Part shown: positions 50,587 to 59,223 of the stretch, piece by piece | How the letters are laid out: every line of letters starts with the position of its first letter | Numbering within the stretch: the stretch's first letter is position 1 | Assembly (NCBI GenBank): GCA_023410055.1 | Contig: JAEYQK010000123.1 | Coordinates: forward strand, 8,464 to 72,463 | Origin: Acidobacteriota bacterium | GTDB taxonomy: Bacteria; Acidobacteriota; Terriglobia; Terriglobales; Acidobacteriaceae | DNA length: 64,000 nucleotides | Reading direction: 5' to 3' | Translations under genes and position numbers: made by a program | Notes under the pieces: model-generated | Told to the model about the DNA's origin: nothing | Databases searched by the model: none | What the model saw: the letters and a program-made list of their open reading frames with translations, nothing else

Positions 50587-53061
50587 CTACTCCGTCCGCA
50601 AACACCGCATGGGTTCGATCCAAGCGGCGCGCAGAGCGGGGACGAGGGCCGAAACGACAGACACAACCACCAGTGCAAGAGTTACTACGGCGAATACGAG
50701 CGGATCCAGCGGCGCCACCTTGAAGAGCAGTTCCCTGATCAGCCGCGACGCGCAAACCGACACAACACACCCAGCCCCGATGCCAAGGAACGCCAACCCC
50801 AGCCCACGACTCAGAACCAATTGCAGTAGGTGACCGCGAGAAGCGCCGAGGGCCATGCGCAAGCCCAGTTCACGTGTGCGCTGCGCGACCACGTAGGAGA
50901 GGACGGCGTATAGTCCGACCGCCGAGAGCAGGAGCGCGACGACAGCAAAGACTGAAACCACCCAGGCCTCAAACCGTGACTCTATCGCTTGCTTCTCGAT
51001 CACCTCGTCGAGAGGGTGGTAGCCAAAAAACGGGGCATCCGGGTCTGCAGCTGCGACAATCTTTCGAGCAGCATTTTCGTAGCTCGCTCGATAGCCGACT
51101 ACCCTCATGACTACAAGTGGACGCTGGTGCGTAGGCTCCTGTGCATAGGGCAAAAAGAATTCTGGTTGATAGGGATTCCACATGTCGCCTGTGCGAGTGT
51201 CCCCTACTACGCCAACAATCTCGCGAGGAATCTTGGACTGTTCAGGCGGCCCAACCTCAGGAATGAAATATCTGCCTACCGGGTTTTCTGCTGGAAAGTA
51301 CTTGCGGGCAAAACTTTGGTTGATCACCGCCACCGGAGCTGACTTGGCATCATTGTCGTGTGCCGTAAAAGTCCGTCCGTGGAGAAGAGGAATGGAAAGA
51401 GTCTCGAAATAGCCGGGTAGCGCAACCGCGCTAATGGCACCCTGTGTTTTATCAGGGTCCTTAGGATAGCCGGAAATGTTAATGTTCGCCCAACTACTCG
51501 GAGGCCAGTAGACCGGCAACGGGTGCGCGGCGCTCACCCTTGTGACTCCGGGTATTGCCGCAAACTGCGGAATGATCTTTTCGAAATACGGGACCTTGCC
51601 CGGGTCAGGATAGCGCTTTTGTGTCAGGGCGATATCGAAGAAGACCGTTCTTTCGTGATCGAATCCGGGTTCGAGCTTAAGTACGTTCACCACGGTCCGG
51701 ATGAGGAGTCCTGATCCAACGAGCAGTGTGAAGCTCAGGGCAGTCTCGACCACAATCAGTGACTGGTGAAGACGGTTTCGACGACTACTCCCCGTCGTGC
51801 TGAGCGCGCCTTCGCGCAGCGCATGAGCTGGATCCTGGCGCATCATTCTCCAGGCCTGCAGAAGTCCAAAGATGAGGGCGGTTAGCGCGGAGAGCAGAAT
51901 TGCAAAGGCCAGCACCCTTCCATCCACACTGACGTCGTACAGCCGAGGGAAGCTGCTCGGGATAAAGTGCAGGGCAATCCGCAATAGGCCAATCGCGAAG
52001 AGAATGCCGAATGTTCCCCCGATCAGGGCCAGGAGCATCGCTTCCAGGAGAAGCTGACGCAAGACTCTTTGTCCACTGGCGCCGAGCGCGGACCGCAACG
52101 CGAATTCTGATCGACGCGCGTTCGCACGCACTAACAGCAGTCCCGCCACATTCGTGCAGCCGATTAGGAGCAGGATGAACGCTGCCGCCAACAAGAAGGT
52201 GAGACCAGATCGAACTCCCGAGACGGACTGGTCGAGCAAGGGGGTAACCGAAACAGCCGATCTGTGCCGATTCTCGGTGTAGGATTGCGCAAGTCTTGCT
52301 TGTATGGTGTTGAGGTCGGCGAGGCCCTGGTCAACGCGCATCCCCGGTTTCAACCGCCCGATCACGGAGAGCTGTTGCCAGCTCCGTCGTGATGTGATGG
52401 GTACCACTCCTTCAGCGTCCCTCGCGAATGTAGCCCAGAAGTAAGCTGGCTTATCAATCGGGAAGTGAAATCCCTTGGGCATTACGCCCACGACTGTGGT
52501 TGGCTCGTCACTTATCAATACATCCTGGCCGATGATGTTCGGTGACGAAGCAAAGTCCGAGACCCAAAGCTCGTAACTCAGCATGACCACGCGGTGGCCA
52601 GGACGCTCTTCTTCCGGCGTGAACGAGCGACCCAACGCAGGAGCAACGCCGAGGGTTTCAAATAGGTTTGCAGAAACCCGAGCTCCTGCAATCACGCGCG
52701 CGCCTTCGCCGTTCATTCTGCTGAATAGCTTCTGCGAGTATGAAGAGGAAGCCAGGCTTTGAAACGTGTGATTCTGCTCTCGCCAGTCAAAGAAGTTCGG
52801 ATACGAACTGTCTATGTGATTGGCGGCATCCGTATTCGTTGCTGATACGCCGTCAGGAAACTCAAGCGTACTGATTGCGATCAGCTGATCTGCGTCAGGA
52901 AACGGCAACTGGCGCAGGATGATCCCATTAACCAGGCTGAAGATCGCCGTGGTCATGCCCACGCCAAGCGCCAGCGTGATTACTGCCGCAACCGTGAATC
53001 CGGGATTCCGCCGGAATTGGCGAAGGGCGAAACGTAGGTCCTGCTGAAAAGTCGCACGCAT
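50587..53061 (-). CDS. ABC transporter permease, ADOP family (MacB/FtsX-like)
   Basis: 824-residue inner-membrane permease of the ADOP family, which is common in Acidobacteriota. It begins DLRFALRQFRRNPGFTVAAV and has two FtsX-type halves: membrane segment ~22-45, a large MacB-like periplasmic domain, three helices (~280-420), a second periplasmic domain, and a last set of three helices (~690-810), e.g. RTRELGLRMALGASRGHLLQ. These proteins carry both halves of a MacB-type pump in one chain. The ATPase and membrane-fusion partner are not adjacent. Substrate is unknown. Confidence 0.88.
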   Translation of the reverse strand: MRATFQQDLRFALRQFRRNPGFTVAAVITLALGVGMTTAIFSLVNGIILRQLPFPDADQLIAISTLEFPDGVSATNTDAANHIDSSYPNFFDWREQNHTFQSLASSSYSQKLFSRMNGEGARVIAGARVSANLFETLGVAPALGRSFTPEEERPGHRVVMLSYELWVSDFASSPNIIGQDVLISDEPTTVVGVMPKGFHFPIDKPAYFWATFARDAEGVVPITSRRSWQQLSVIGRLKPGMRVDQGLADLNTIQARLAQSYTENRHRSAVSVTPLLDQSVSGVRSGLTFLLAAAFILLLIGCTNVAGLLLVRANARRSEFALRSALGASGQRVLRQLLLEAMLLALIGGTFGILFAIGLLRIALHFIPSSFPRLYDVSVDGRVLAFAILLSALTALIFGLLQAWRMMRQDPAHALREGALSTTGSSRRNRLHQSLIVVETALSFTLLVGSGLLIRTVVNVLKLEPGFDHERTVFFDIALTQKRYPDPGKVPYFEKIIPQFAAIPGVTRVSAAHPLPVYWPPSSWANINISGYPKDPDKTQGAISAVALPGYFETLSIPLLHGRTFTAHDNDAKSAPVAVINQSFARKYFPAENPVGRYFIPEVGPPEQSKIPREIVGVVGDTRTGDMWNPYQPEFFLPYAQEPTHQRPLVVMRVVGYRASYENAARKIVAAADPDAPFFGYHPLDEVIEKQAIESRFEAWVVSVFAVVALLLSAVGLYAVLSYVVAQRTRELGLRMALGASRGHLLQLVLSRGLGLAFLGIGAGCVVSVCASRLIRELLFKVAPLDPLVFAVVTLALVVVSVVSALVPALRAAWIEPMRCLRTE

Positions 53062-53170
53062 AAAGTTGACTGCCAGAATACTCGGTCACCACACAACCGA
53101 AAACAGAGAATTTGAGCAACTCACGTTGGACAGGCTGCCACCCCCGCCACTAACCTCTGAAGGGGTGGGG

Positions 53171-53530
53171 TCACAGCGTGTGCAGATACGCGATCACCTG
53201 TTGGATCTGCTCCTGCGTGAGGACGCGCGAGTAGGCCGGCATCTTGTTGTGACCTAGCGCGATGATGTCGGTGACGCGTTCGTCGTTCGCCGGCGCGCCC
53301 GTCTTCAGGTACGGCTTCTTGAAGATCCCTTGCAGGCTCGGCCCTTTGTAGACGTGGCTCGAATAGGCAGCGTGGCACTCGGCGCATTTGTGATCGAAGA
53401 TATGGTGTCCGGCAGCCTGCGTCGGATTCAACCCGAGCTCGGCGTCGGTACGGAGGCGTTCCGGCGTGTCGCACCCGAGGGCAGCGCCAAGGGCGAGCAG
53501 CGCTAAGAGGAGAGCGGCCTTTTTCGTCAT
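53171..53530 (-). CDS. Exported mono-haem cytochrome c
   Basis: 119 residues from the double ATG at 53530-53533; a longer in-frame reading would cross the next gene's region and lacks a signal. The N-terminus TKKAALLLALLALGAALGCD is a signal peptide with a possible lipobox cysteine. The haem site is CAECH at about residue 54; the distal methionine is probably in HNKMPAYSRVL. The length fits a small class I cytochrome c. It is probably a periplasmic electron carrier. Divergent from the DUF488 gene. Confidence 0.85.
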   Translation of the reverse strand: MTKKAALLLALLALGAALGCDTPERLRTDAELGLNPTQAAGHHIFDHKCAECHAAYSSHVYKGPSLQGIFKKPYLKTGAPANDERVTDIIALGHNKMPAYSRVLTQEQIQQVIAYLHTL

Positions 53531-53588
53531 CATGCGTCCAGCGGTAATATTATTGGAGATGTGCATGTGATTGGAAGAGGTACGCACG

Positions 53589-54014
53589 ATGACCATTGCA
53601 TTGAAGCGTGCATACGAGAAACCTTCACCCGCTGACGGCGCCCGCGTACTGGTAGACCGTCTCTGGCCCCGCGGCATCAGCAAGGACGCTGCCGCCATCA
53701 AACTCTGGCTCAAAGATGTTGCGCCTTCCGATGAATTGCGCAAGTGGTATCACGAGCGTCCGTCGATGTGGATGCAGTTTCGCGAGCGCTATCTGAAAGA
53801 ACTGAGCGCCCCCGCAGCCGCGCAGGCCCTTGAGCAATTGGCAGAACTCAGCGTGACCAGGAAGAAGCTGACGCTGGTCTACGCGTCGAAGAACCTCGAA
53901 CACAACAACGCCGTCGTCCTGAAAGAACTACTCGACGGCACCAAGAAGCCGCCGCACAAAGTTAAGCGCGAACCGGTAGCAACAATGCCCGTAGCAGCAC
54001 AGAGGAGTACCTAG
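53589..54014 (+). CDS. DUF488 family protein (YeaO-like)
   Basis: 141 residues. The ATG at 53589 has AGAGG 8 nt upstream; an earlier TTG is less likely. The family text VLVDRLWPRGISKDAAAIKL, WLKDVAPSDELRKWYHERP and FRERYLKEL is complete, followed by TLVYASKNLEHNNAVVLKEL. The role of YeaO-like DUF488 proteins is unknown. The last ~20 residues (KREPVATMPVAAQRST) are not conserved and run into a stretch of AGTACTCAGT repeat words. Confidence 0.85.
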   Translation: MTIALKRAYEKPSPADGARVLVDRLWPRGISKDAAAIKLWLKDVAPSDELRKWYHERPSMWMQFRERYLKELSAPAAAQALEQLAELSVTRKKLTLVYASKNLEHNNAVVLKELLDGTKKPPHKVKREPVATMPVAAQRST

Positions 54015-54040
54015 TACCTAGTACTCAGTACTCAGTACTC
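54005..54040. repeat. AGTACTCAGT-type repeat words
   Basis: GTACCTAGTACCTAGTACTC, then three more AGTACTCAGT units. Same word as in the spacer at 22801-22937; another fragment is near 55513. Confidence 0.7.
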
Positions 54041-54092
54041 AGTTTTCGTACAACTGCGGAGACAAGTTCGGGCCCGAAGATTGATCCAGTAG

Positions 54093-55391
54093 TTAAGCGG
54101 CCACTAGCGCGAACGCCTCTCTTGCGGCGGCGATGGTATCGTCGACGTCTTGCGCCGTATGTGCCGCGCTCAAGAACGCCGCTTCGAATTGCGATGGCGG
54201 CAGCCAGACACCGGCCTCCAGCATGTTGCGATGAAACTTGCCAAAGGCGGCGGTGTCGCACTTCTCGGCACTGTTCCAGTTCGTCACGTGTCCGTCGCAG
54301 AAGAACCATGTGAACATTGAGCCGACACGATTAGCCGTTACTTTTACTCCCGCCTCGCGTCCCGCCTGAGACACGCCGGCCGCCAGCTTCGACGACAAGT
54401 CTTCCATCTGGGCGTAGAGTTCCGGACGATCACGCAACTGGCATAACGTCGCCAATCCGGCCGCCATGGCCAGCGGGTTTCCACTCAGTGTGCCCGCCTG
54501 ATACACCGGCCCCAGCGGGGCGATCTTGTTCATAATCTCCGACGGACCGCCGTAGGCTCCAACGGGAAGGCCTCCGCCAATCACCTTGCCCAGGGTGGTC
54601 AGATCCGGCTTGATCCCGTAAAGTTCCTGCGCTCCACCGTAGGCGACGCGGAAGCCTGTCATGACTTCGTCGAAGATCAACAACGCGCCCTTCTTGTTCG
54701 TGATGTCGCGCAGCGCCTGCAGGTATCCCTGCTTGGGCGGCACGCAACCCATATTGCCGACCACCGGCTCGACGATCACGCAGGCGATCTCGCCCTTGAA
54801 CTTGTCGAAGGCTTCCTCAACAGCGCGCATGTCGTTGTAGGGCAGGGCCAGCGTGAAATGCGCTAGTTCATCGACTACGCCGGCCGATCCCGGTATGCCC
54901 AGCGTGGCGACGCCCGAACCGGCTTTGACCAGCAGCGAATCGGCGTGCCCGTGATAGCAGCCCTCGAACTTGATGATGTACTTGCGATTCGTATAGCCGC
55001 GTGCCAGACGGATCGCCGACATCGTCGCTTCAGTTCCCGAACTGACGAAGCGCACTTTCTCCATGGACGGGAACGCCTTCAGCACAGCTTCAGCCAGATC
55101 GACTTCGGTTGGCGTGGATGCGCCGAAACTTGCGCCGTTGCGTGCGGCCTTCGTGATCGCCTCGACGACGGTCGGTTCGGCGTGGCCCAGAATGAGCGGT
55201 CCCCACGAGCAGACGTAGTCGATGTAGCGGTTGCCGTCGGCGTCCCACATCTGCGCGCCCTCGCCGCGTATGATAAACGGCGGATCGCCCCCGACAGCGC
55301 GGAAAGCGCGCACCGGCGAGTTCACGCCTCCGGGGATGACGGCTTCGGCACGCTGCTGTAGTTTGCGAGATTTCTCAAGCTTGCGGGACAT
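54093..55391 (-). CDS. hemL: Glutamate-1-semialdehyde 2,1-aminomutase
   Basis: PLP enzyme that makes 5-aminolevulinate from glutamate-1-semialdehyde in the C5 pathway of haem and cobamide synthesis. 432 residues. It starts SRKLEKSRKLQQRAEAVIPG with AGGAG upstream. Conserved blocks: GGVNSPVRAFRAVGG, FEGCYHGHADSLLVKAGSG, IFDEVMTGFRVAYGG and the PLP lysine in TTLGKVIGGGLPVGAYGG. Full length. Other haem genes are not in the window. Confidence 0.96.
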   Translation of the reverse strand: MSRKLEKSRKLQQRAEAVIPGGVNSPVRAFRAVGGDPPFIIRGEGAQMWDADGNRYIDYVCSWGPLILGHAEPTVVEAITKAARNGASFGASTPTEVDLAEAVLKAFPSMEKVRFVSSGTEATMSAIRLARGYTNRKYIIKFEGCYHGHADSLLVKAGSGVATLGIPGSAGVVDELAHFTLALPYNDMRAVEEAFDKFKGEIACVIVEPVVGNMGCVPPKQGYLQALRDITNKKGALLIFDEVMTGFRVAYGGAQELYGIKPDLTTLGKVIGGGLPVGAYGGPSEIMNKIAPLGPVYQAGTLSGNPLAMAAGLATLCQLRDRPELYAQMEDLSSKLAAGVSQAGREAGVKVTANRVGSMFTWFFCDGHVTNWNSAEKCDTAAFGKFHRNMLEAGVWLPPSQFEAAFLSAAHTAQDVDDTIAAAREAFALVAA

Positions 55392-55542
55392 GGTCGCTCC
55401 TGTCGAACAGATATCTTACAGAAACCGGCGGCCTGCGGTCAGCGACAAGCAACCGTGATCGACTTCGGGCACGGGCGTCTACCGGGAAGTTCCTCGCCTG
55501 CGAGACTCGCAGCTAAGTACTAGGTACTCTAAACTGTATTTC

Positions 55543-55767
55543 ATGCCCGACTTCGGCAAAATTCTCATCGGACTCGGGGGCGTGCTGGTCATTCTCGGCC
55601 TGCTCGTCGTGCTCGGCGGAAAGCTGCACATCCCGCTCGGACGCCTTCCCGGCGACATCGTCTATCGCGGCAAGAGCACCAGCTTTTACTTCCCCGTCGT
55701 CACCTGCATTGTCCTCAGCATCCTGCTGTCGTTCGTGCTATGGCTGATAGGGCGTTTCGGGAGATAG
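55543..55767 (+). CDS. DUF2905 small membrane protein
   Basis: 74 residues with two membrane helices (ILIGLGGVLVILGLLVVLGG and VVTCIVLSILLSFVLWLIG) joined by the conserved loop KLHIPLGRLPGDIVYRGKST, the hallmark of DUF2905. Function unknown. It lies between hemL (divergent) and the lysine-rich protein (convergent). Confidence 0.88.
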   Translation: MPDFGKILIGLGGVLVILGLLVVLGGKLHIPLGRLPGDIVYRGKSTSFYFPVVTCIVLSILLSFVLWLIGRFGR

Positions 55768-55843
55768 CACGGCTAGGTAGTGAGGCCGCTGCGCGCGGAA
55801 GTTGACCGCGACGTGGGGGAGCATTGATAGAGTATTCGCCCAC

Positions 55844-55874
55844 AAAAAAACGAGACTGCATTAGAGCAGTCTCG
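55844..55874 (-). terminator. Rho-independent terminator of the lysine-rich protein gene
   Basis: On the minus strand, CGAGACTGC and GCAGTCTCG pair over 9 bp with a 6-nt loop and are followed by seven T. It lies 24 bp after the lysine-rich gene's stop. Confidence 0.85.
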
Positions 55875-55897
55875 CTCGATTCACGACTACAACACTG

Positions 55898-56353
55898 CTA
55901 ACGCTTTTTGCCCTTCTTCGCGGCCTTCTTCGCTGGTTTTTTGGCAGCCTTTTTCGCTGTAGCCTTCTTGACGGCCTTCTTTGCAGCTTTCTTGGCGGGA
56001 GCTTTCTTCGCCGCCTTCTTTGCTACTTTCTTAGCTGCCTTTTTTGCCGGAGCTTTCTTCGCGGCTTTCTTGGCTGGAGCCTTTTTCGCCGCCTTCTTAG
56101 CGGGTGCTTTCTTAACGGCCTTTTTGGCCGGTTTCTTCGCAGCGGGCTTCGGCTTTACTTCTTCTTCCTCTTCAGGCTCGATGACCTCTGCGGTTTCCTC
56201 GATCACGGAGGTCGGAACAGCTTCGGTATCCTCCTCTTCTTCTTCCTCTTCCTCGAAATCCTCTTCTTCTAGTGGTTCGTCGTACGCGCCGGAATCGCCG
56301 AACTCATCGGCATCATCATCGCGGCCGTAGAGGGTTTTGTCGTCAAAACTCAT
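55898..56353 (-). CDS. Bipartite acidic / lysine-alanine-rich histone H1-like protein
   Basis: 151 residues from the ATG at 56353 (AGGAGG 7 nt upstream). Residues 1-65 are highly acidic (EEEDFEEEEEEEEDTEAVP); residues ~68-151 are ~20 tandem units of the type AKKAPAKKA, ending KKAAKKGKKR. The C-terminal part is like histone H1 C-tails and the bacterial H1-like proteins, which bind DNA and compact it. The acidic half could neutralise or regulate the basic half. Expression is likely its own unit, with a strong terminator. The tandem repeats could vary in number between strains. Confidence 0.8.
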   Translation of the reverse strand: MSFDDKTLYGRDDDADEFGDSGAYDEPLEEEDFEEEEEEEEDTEAVPTSVIEETAEVIEPEEEEEVKPKPAAKKPAKKAVKKAPAKKAAKKAPAKKAAKKAPAKKAAKKVAKKAAKKAPAKKAAKKAVKKATAKKAAKKPAKKAAKKGKKR

Positions 56354-56587
56354 CTCGTCTCCTCCTGATATTTCCCAGCTTGCGCTGGTGCCTCGCTGCT
56401 CAACTGGGGGACCGATACCGCAAAAACTCTTATACAACAAACCGGCGCGGATTATAGCACAGCGACTCGCCAGTCAAATAGAACGACGTGGAAATGAGTT
56501 TAGCAGAACCGGTCCGTCACCGTAACGATGCAGATGAAAATTCTGACGGTTGTATTGCGAGTTGATTCTGGACAGGGGCAGCTTGAG

Positions 56588-56623
56588 CCCGCTCAAGCCA
56601 AAATCGGGCTTGAACGGGGCACC
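56588..56623. repeat. GGTGCCCC-bounded palindrome, CAAGCC stem type (reversed)
   Basis: CCCGCTCAAGCCAAAATC and GGGCTTGAACGGGGCACC; reverse orientation of 35571-35603. It ends 25 bp after the transglycosylase stop and could end that transcript. Confidence 0.7.
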
Positions 56624-56648
56624 ACGCGTTTCGAAACGGGCACCTGCG

Positions 56649-58667
56649 TCAGTCGTTTCGTTTGATGACCAGTACGCTGCCGGGCCTCAGGCTTGCTGCT
56701 ACTTTGCGATTATCTCGCCTGAGCGCCTCGACAGTCGTCTTATACGTCTCCGCGATCCCGCTGAGCGTTTCGCCTTTCTTCACGGTGTGTCGAACGACCT
56801 TCGAGGTCTTGGCAGAAGTCCGCTTAATTGCCTCCTTGCTCGATTCCGGCTCAGCCTTCTTCGCGTGCGCTATGCAGACACGCTTACCTTGGCGACGCGT
56901 CCATTTGATGCAAGGAGTTGGCGTATCTGTTTGTTTTTCAGCAACTTCCGATGAATATCCCTTACGTTTGCTGGTGCCTGAGGAAGCCGTTTGTGCGGTC
57001 GGTTCTCCACCCGCTACCGGCTTGTAGACGCGCAGAACGCGGCCGACCTTAAGCGCGTTCCCCTTGATGCCGTTCCATTTTCTCAACTGCGCGACGGGCA
57101 CGCCAAAATCATCGGCCACAGACTCGACCGTGTCGCCACGACGGACCTTGTAACGGGAACCGGTTTTCGAGTAAGCCGATCCTTCGCGCGACTTGCCGGG
57201 AGTAACCGGGATGATAAGGTTGCGCTGACCAGTCAAACTGTCGCTTTGGAGGCTATTCGCCTCGGATATGGCCCGGGCAGTCGTGCGGTACCGCTTAGCC
57301 AAGCCGGCCAGCGTGTCACCCTGCGTGACCCGGTGATAGTGCCACCAGACCCGCTTGTCTTTCGGTATGGCCGCGATCGCCGTCTCGTACTTCTCTTTGC
57401 TTCCTGGCGGCAGATGCAGGTCGAAGGGCCTGTCCTTCGGGGTTGTCATGCGAATAAGGCTGGAATTGAGGTCCTGTAGATCGGCCGTCGGCACGCCGAC
57501 ACATTCGGCAACGAGTCTCAGATCGACCGGGTAATCCACGGTGACGGTGTCGTACGCTATAGGCTTGTCCTGGCGAATCTTGTCCAACCCATATTGGGCT
57601 GGATTCTTTGACATGATGGTGATGGCCAAGATGATCGGGACGTAGTTGCGGGTTTCGCCCGGAAGCACGCCACGTTTGTGGAGCTCCCAAAAATCGGCGT
57701 ATCCAGTGCGCTGAACCGCCCGCTGCACGTTGCCGGCACCCGAGTTATAAGCAGCCATCGCCAGGTACCAATCGCCGAACTGGTCGTACAGGTCCTTCAG
57801 GTGTGCAGCTGCGGCTCTGGTGGCTTTCTCCGGGTCCTGACGCTCGTCTATCCACCAGCTTCGTTGAAGGCCATATCCCGATCCGGTTCCCGCCATGAAC
57901 TGCCACATACCCCGCGCACCCACACGCGATAACGCAAGCGGGTGGAATCCGGATTCGGCCTGCGCCAGATAAATCAAATCTTGCGGCACTCCCTTTTCCT
58001 TCAGTACTCGCGAAATCATGTCGCGATAGGCGCCGGAACGGATCCACCCATGCTCCAGGAAATGACGTCCGCCCTTGGAGAAATAGGTGATGTAACTGGC
58101 AACAGCATCGTTCAACACGAGAGGCAAGTCGGATTGGGTCGTCTTCAGTTCTTCCTGTGCCTGCGCCAGCACGTTTGGATCGACCGGGAACGTAACCTCG
58201 TTGGCCTCGTCGATCGGCGCTGGCTCGGAGCGCTGTTCGGTGAAGCCGTCACCTTCTTTCAGCGCGGAAAGCTCCAGGTTGTGGACGCCTTCGACGAGCT
58301 TATCCAGCTCCGTCTGCAGTCGATCATTGTTTGCAACGTCGAGCGAGCTTCCCAGGAGCGTGTTGAAGGCGCGGTCAAAGTCCTGCTTGGCCGCCTCAAG
58401 GTGGCCGGTATTGTAATTTGCCATTCCTGACTGATAGGAACGCTCAACCTTGGCGAGCAAGTCGTCAACCGGATCTGGCTGACGGACGATCTTCTCTTCG
58501 ATCTTGGGGGCTTGCGCGGGAGAGGTTGCAGCTTGCGTCTGGGCAAGCGTCGGTGCGGTCGCTCGCGCGGGCGGAGTGGCCGCCGTGTGCTTCTTTTCGG
58601 GCGTCTCACAAGAGGTCAGGGCGACGGTTGCAGCAAACAGGATGAGAAGCTTTCGATGACTACCCAT
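56649..58667 (-). CDS. Lytic murein transglycosylase with three LysM domains (MltD-like lipoprotein)
   Basis: Membrane-bound enzyme cutting peptidoglycan glycan strands. 672 residues from the ATG at 58667, which opens a lipoprotein signal ending VALTSC; a longer reading lacks one. The catalytic SLT domain is at ~260-390 with the acid glutamate in LIYLAQAESGFHPLALSRVG, then ARGMWQFMAGTGSGYGL and AMAAYNSGAGNV. Three LysM units follow: RVTQGDTLAGLAKRYRTTAR, YKVRRGDTVESVADDFGV and HTVKKGETLSGIAETYKTTV at the very end. Before the SLT domain there is a ~150-residue TPR-like helical region. Length and order match MltD. Confidence 0.92.
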   Translation of the reverse strand: MGSHRKLLILFAATVALTSCETPEKKHTAATPPARATAPTLAQTQAATSPAQAPKIEEKIVRQPDPVDDLLAKVERSYQSGMANYNTGHLEAAKQDFDRAFNTLLGSSLDVANNDRLQTELDKLVEGVHNLELSALKEGDGFTEQRSEPAPIDEANEVTFPVDPNVLAQAQEELKTTQSDLPLVLNDAVASYITYFSKGGRHFLEHGWIRSGAYRDMISRVLKEKGVPQDLIYLAQAESGFHPLALSRVGARGMWQFMAGTGSGYGLQRSWWIDERQDPEKATRAAAAHLKDLYDQFGDWYLAMAAYNSGAGNVQRAVQRTGYADFWELHKRGVLPGETRNYVPIILAITIMSKNPAQYGLDKIRQDKPIAYDTVTVDYPVDLRLVAECVGVPTADLQDLNSSLIRMTTPKDRPFDLHLPPGSKEKYETAIAAIPKDKRVWWHYHRVTQGDTLAGLAKRYRTTARAISEANSLQSDSLTGQRNLIIPVTPGKSREGSAYSKTGSRYKVRRGDTVESVADDFGVPVAQLRKWNGIKGNALKVGRVLRVYKPVAGGEPTAQTASSGTSKRKGYSSEVAEKQTDTPTPCIKWTRRQGKRVCIAHAKKAEPESSKEAIKRTSAKTSKVVRHTVKKGETLSGIAETYKTTVEALRRDNRKVAASLRPGSVLVIKRND

Positions 58668-58966
58668 TTTCCCCTTGTGGCCGAAAAGCCCCCGTTCGGG
58701 ACTCGGCTTAGCTGATTCGGACGCACTCAGGCCAGCACTCGCCTGAGCGGAAACCATTAAATCGTACTATCCCATTGAATATAGGGTCAATCGAGGGAAC
58801 CGCTTACGGTACTCTGAGTGAATCCAGAATCACACACATTTGTGGCTGACAGAGCAGTGATGGGGTTCGCAATTCCTCACGGATGGGGTGTTAGCAGGAT
58901 CGGCAGATGGAGAGAGCACCGCGTTTTGCCTTGAGGTGAGAAGGGCCACCTGTTAGCATCCCTCGC

Positions 58967-59189
58967 ATGTTCCGATCCTGTTTCGTTTTAATCTCTTTCT
59001 TCGCCTTAGTCTTGATAGCTTCGGCAGAAGAGTTAACGCGGAAGGTTAGCACCGCTGAGGCCAGCATCAGAAGCTGTACTCAGTCCGGACGGTAAGTTCA
59101 TGGCTGTTGGCATGCATAGCACTCTCGGCATTTGGAACATGGAAGCACTGCGCGATTGCTTGAGCGCTGATGTTGCTGCTGCAAAGTAG
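58967..59189 (+). pseudogene. Remnant of a secreted WD40-repeat gene
   Basis: Frame 1 from ATG 58967 gives a signal peptide (FVLISFFALVLIASAEELTR) and stops at 59095. From 59073 to a stop at 59187 another frame reads SPDGKFMAVG and TLGIWNMEALRD, a single WD40 blade end. A whole protein would need a signal peptide joined to several blades, so most of the gene has been deleted and the ends are out of frame. The stop codon at 59187 overlaps a dispersed palindrome. Confidence 0.6.
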
Positions 59190-59209
59190 GACGGGGCACA
59201 GCCCCGTCC
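59189..59209. repeat. Dispersed palindrome, GACGGGGC...GCCCCGTC family
   Basis: GGACGGGGCACAGCCCCGTCC, identical in core to the 41635 copy; lies between the WD40 remnant and the CVNH gene. Confidence 0.7.
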
Positions 59210-59223
59210 CTACACTGGATCGG

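Noticed and set aside
53531..53743. N-terminal extension of the cytochrome c frame
   Set aside because: The extra 71 residues lack a signal peptide, run into the divergent DUF488 gene, and are preceded by no ribosome site; the double ATG at 53530 starts a proper signal peptide.
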